Positions 4,294 through 6,015 of a stretch of 6,015 nucleotides of DNA are shown in pieces. The translations under genes and the position numbers were made by a program. Numbering within the stretch: the stretch's first letter is position 1; each line of letters opens with the position of its first letter. Below the pieces are notes generated by a model that saw only the letters and a list, made by a program, of their open reading frames with translations, did not search any database and was not told the origin of the DNA. Source of the DNA: Acetobacteraceae bacterium. Lineage in GTDB: Bacteria; Pseudomonadota; Alphaproteobacteria; Acetobacterales; Acetobacteraceae. The DNA is taken from contig CANJOG010000136.1 of the NCBI GenBank assembly GCA_947475475.1, positions 1 through 6,015 of the forward strand, written 5' to 3'.

Positions 4294-5841
4294 ATGCGCC
4301 TCATGATTTCCCGCCCAATCCGGGCAGCCTTCCTCGGACTGACCCTTCTCGCTCCGGCGGCGCTGCCCTTTGCCCCGTCCCCGGCCCTGGCCCGTGGCGC
4401 GCCGGAGAGTTTCGCCGATCTCGCGGCGCAGCTCTCGCCAGCCGTGGTGAATATTTCCTCCACCCAGGCGGTGCAGCAGGAAAACCGCCAGGGCGGCTTG
4501 CCGGAAATGCCGATGTTCCCGCCCGGCTCGCCGTTCGAGCAGTTCTTCCGGGACTTCCTGGAGCGTAACCGGCCCAAGGAAGGCCCCCGTGACGGCCAGC
4601 GCAGTGAGCGTGGCGCGCCGCAGCCGGAACGCCCCAGCCCGCGGGCGCAGAGCCTCGGCTCGGGCTTCATTGTCGATTCGACCGGTTATGTCGTGACCAA
4701 CAATCACGTCATCGAAGGCGCCGACAAGATTACGGTCACGCTCTCGGACAATACCACGCTGGACGCCAAGCTGGTCGGCAAGGACGAGGCGACCGATCTG
4801 GCGCTGCTGAAGGTCACCACCGAGCGGAAGCTGCCCTTCGTCGAATTCGGCGATTCCGATGGTGCCCGCGTGGGGGACTGGGTGCTGGCGATCGGCAATC
4901 CCTTCGGCCTTGGCGGCACCGTCACCGCGGGCATCATCTCGGCGCGTAGCCGCGATATTCGCCAGGGCCGCTATGACGATTTCATCCAGACCGATGCGGC
5001 GATCAATCGCGGCAATTCGGGCGGGCCGCTGTTCACCATGGATGGCAAGGTGGTGGGCATCAACACCGCGATCTATTCGCCCTCCGGCGGCTCAATCGGC
5101 ATTGGCTTCTCCATCCCGTCCAACCTCGCCAGGAATGTCGTTGCCCAGATCAAGGATTTCGGCAAGGCGCGGCGCGGCTGGCTGGGCGTGCGCATCCAGG
5201 CGGTGACGCCTGATATCGCCGACAGTATCGGTCTGAAGGATGCGACGGGTGCCATGGTCGCGGGCGTGACCGAAGGCAGCCCTGCCGAGAAAGGCAAGCT
5301 GCGCAGCGGCGATGTGATCCTCAAATTCAATGGCCAGGACATCAAGGAGATGAAGAATCTCCCGCGCGTCGTGGCCGAGACGCCGATTGGCCAGTCGGTC
5401 CCGGTGACGGTGTGGCGCGATGGCAAGGAGGCCACGGTGCAGATCGCGGTGGCCGAAATGCCGGAAGACCAGGCCGTGGCCTCGGCGAAACCGGATGCCA
5501 AGGGCGGGCGTCCGCCGGCCGAGAAGCCGACCGAGCTAGCCGGCCTCGGGCTGAAACTCGGCAATATCACGGACGAGATGCGCAAGCAGTTCACGCTCGG
5601 CGCGGATCAGAAGGGCGTTGTCGTCACCGAGGTCGCGCCGAACAGTGCGGCAGCAGAGAAGGGCCTGCGCGCCGGCGATGTGATCGTCGAGGTGCAGCAG
5701 GAGCCGGTGGCCAATCCGGGCGAGGTGCGTGACCGTCTCGACCGCGTGCGCAAGCAGAACCGCCGCACGGCGCTGCTGCTGGTGCAGAGCGCGGACGGCA
5801 TGCGCTGGGTGGCGCTGCCGCTGGATGGCGATAAGAAGTAG
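4294..5841 (+). CDS. degP: DegP/HtrA (Do-family) periplasmic serine protease
   Basis: The 515-residue protein is a Do-family serine endopeptidase/chaperone that degrades or refolds damaged envelope proteins. A Sec signal peptide is evident: ISRPIR, a hydrophobic stretch at about 11-26, and PALA-RG at 30-35 with likely cleavage after Ala33. The trypsin-like domain (about 40-290) has a complete triad: His138 in TNNHVI, Asp168 in ATDLALLKV and Ser242 in GNSGGPLF. A Pro/Arg/Glu-rich insertion (about 92-118) corresponds to the variable LA loop. PDZ1 starts at RGWLGVRIQAVTP (294-306) and PDZ2 covers about 415-512. Thus the protein has the two-PDZ architecture of DegP/DegQ rather than the one-PDZ DegS. 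The frame is open back to a GTG at 4183, but the signal peptide favours the ATG at 4294, with GGAG 11 bases upstream; the ATG at 4303 is an alternative. CCCCAT at 4241-4246 may belong to a heat-shock promoter (weak). DegP versus DegQ/MucD naming is not resolved. Confidence 0.95.
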   Translation: MRLMISRPIRAAFLGLTLLAPAALPFAPSPALARGAPESFADLAAQLSPAVVNISSTQAVQQENRQGGLPEMPMFPPGSPFEQFFRDFLERNRPKEGPRDGQRSERGAPQPERPSPRAQSLGSGFIVDSTGYVVTNNHVIEGADKITVTLSDNTTLDAKLVGKDEATDLALLKVTTERKLPFVEFGDSDGARVGDWVLAIGNPFGLGGTVTAGIISARSRDIRQGRYDDFIQTDAAINRGNSGGPLFTMDGKVVGINTAIYSPSGGSIGIGFSIPSNLARNVVAQIKDFGKARRGWLGVRIQAVTPDIADSIGLKDATGAMVAGVTEGSPAEKGKLRSGDVILKFNGQDIKEMKNLPRVVAETPIGQSVPVTVWRDGKEATVQIAVAEMPEDQAVASAKPDAKGGRPPAEKPTELAGLGLKLGNITDEMRKQFTLGADQKGVVVTEVAPNSAAAEKGLRAGDVIVEVQQEPVANPGEVRDRLDRVRKQNRRTALLLVQSADGMRWVALPLDGDKK

Positions 5842-5861
5842 GCGAGATCACGCTGAAACCA

Positions 5862-5902
5862 AAAACGGCCTGGAGCAGGGATGCTCCAGGCCGTTTTCTT
5901 TT
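5862..5902. terminator. Bidirectional intrinsic terminator between degP and the converging gene
   Basis: A perfect 16-bp stem pairs AAAACGGCCTGGAGCA (5862-5877) with TGCTCCAGGCCGTTTT (5882-5897) around the loop GGGA. On the plus strand the T-run continues as CTTTT to 5902, 21 bases past the degP stop. On the minus strand the A-run at 5861-5865 becomes a T5 tract, so it also serves the gene ending at 5926. Confidence 0.95.
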
Positions 5903-5925
5903 GTGTGCCGTTTGTGGCGGCGGGA

Positions 5926-6015
5926 TTACGCCTTCGCGCCGGTCTCAAAACGTGGGGTCATGCCCATGCGGGCGAGATTGGCATAGGTGGCGGGGCTGAC
6001 TTCCTCGGTGAAGAT
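5926..6015 (-). CDS. C-terminal fragment of an unidentified protein
   Basis: The last 29 codons and TAA stop of a minus-strand gene enter from the right edge. The visible peptide includes FTEEVSPATYANLARMGM and ends in FETGAKA. I do not recognise the family with confidence. The pattern of Pro-Ala-Thr, an Asn-Leu-Ala stretch and a Met-Gly-Met turn resembles the C-terminal end of some GNAT acetyltransferases, but this is a guess. Support for coding comes from the uninterrupted frame to the window edge, third-position G/C bias, and the bidirectional terminator placed 24 bases past its stop, converging with degP. Confidence 0.6.
   Translation of the reverse strand: MFTEEVSPATYANLARMGMTPRFETGAKA

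Overview
This GC-rich window looks like part of an alphaproteobacterial chromosome. A Rhodospirillales/Acetobacteraceae-type organism is my best guess. The basis is strong G/C bias at third codon positions, alphaproteobacterial styles of HflK, HflC and DegP, and an mrp / hflK-hflC / degP neighbourhood that I recall from that group. The lineage is inference, not demonstrated.

Layout, left to right. Positions 1-80 (minus) hold the first 26 codons of a HAD-superfamily gene of the FkbH / HAD-IIIC type. Positions 81-409 are a non-coding spacer with a 14-bp tandem repeat, a hairpin next to a perfect DnaA-box match, and two hairpins just past the 3' end of mrp. Positions 410-1576 (minus) encode Mrp/ApbC, a P-loop iron-sulfur carrier with a His-rich linker. 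Positions 1577-1753 are a divergent promoter region containing a perfect 19-bp palindrome. On the plus strand follow hflK (1754-3256) and hflC (3253-4161), which overlap by ATGA. A 132-bp gap with a GC-rich hairpin comes next, then degP (4294-5841). A textbook terminator that works in both directions (5862-5902) separates degP from the 3' end of a converging minus-strand gene (5926-6015) that I could not identify.

How the genes work together. HflK and HflC form the inner-membrane SPFH complex that surrounds and modulates the FtsH protease. DegP is the periplasmic protease/chaperone. The plus-strand block is therefore an envelope protein quality-control cluster facing both sides of the inner membrane. 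Mrp, transcribed divergently, serves Fe-S cluster delivery. A shared regulatory region would allow joint control of these stress-related functions, but this is inference.

I see no mobile element, CRISPR array, phage gene, tRNA or rRNA, and no convincing sign of a wholly new system. The items most worth a second look are the 19-bp palindrome between mrp and hflK, the structured 330-bp spacer with the DnaA box, and the His-rich Mrp linker.
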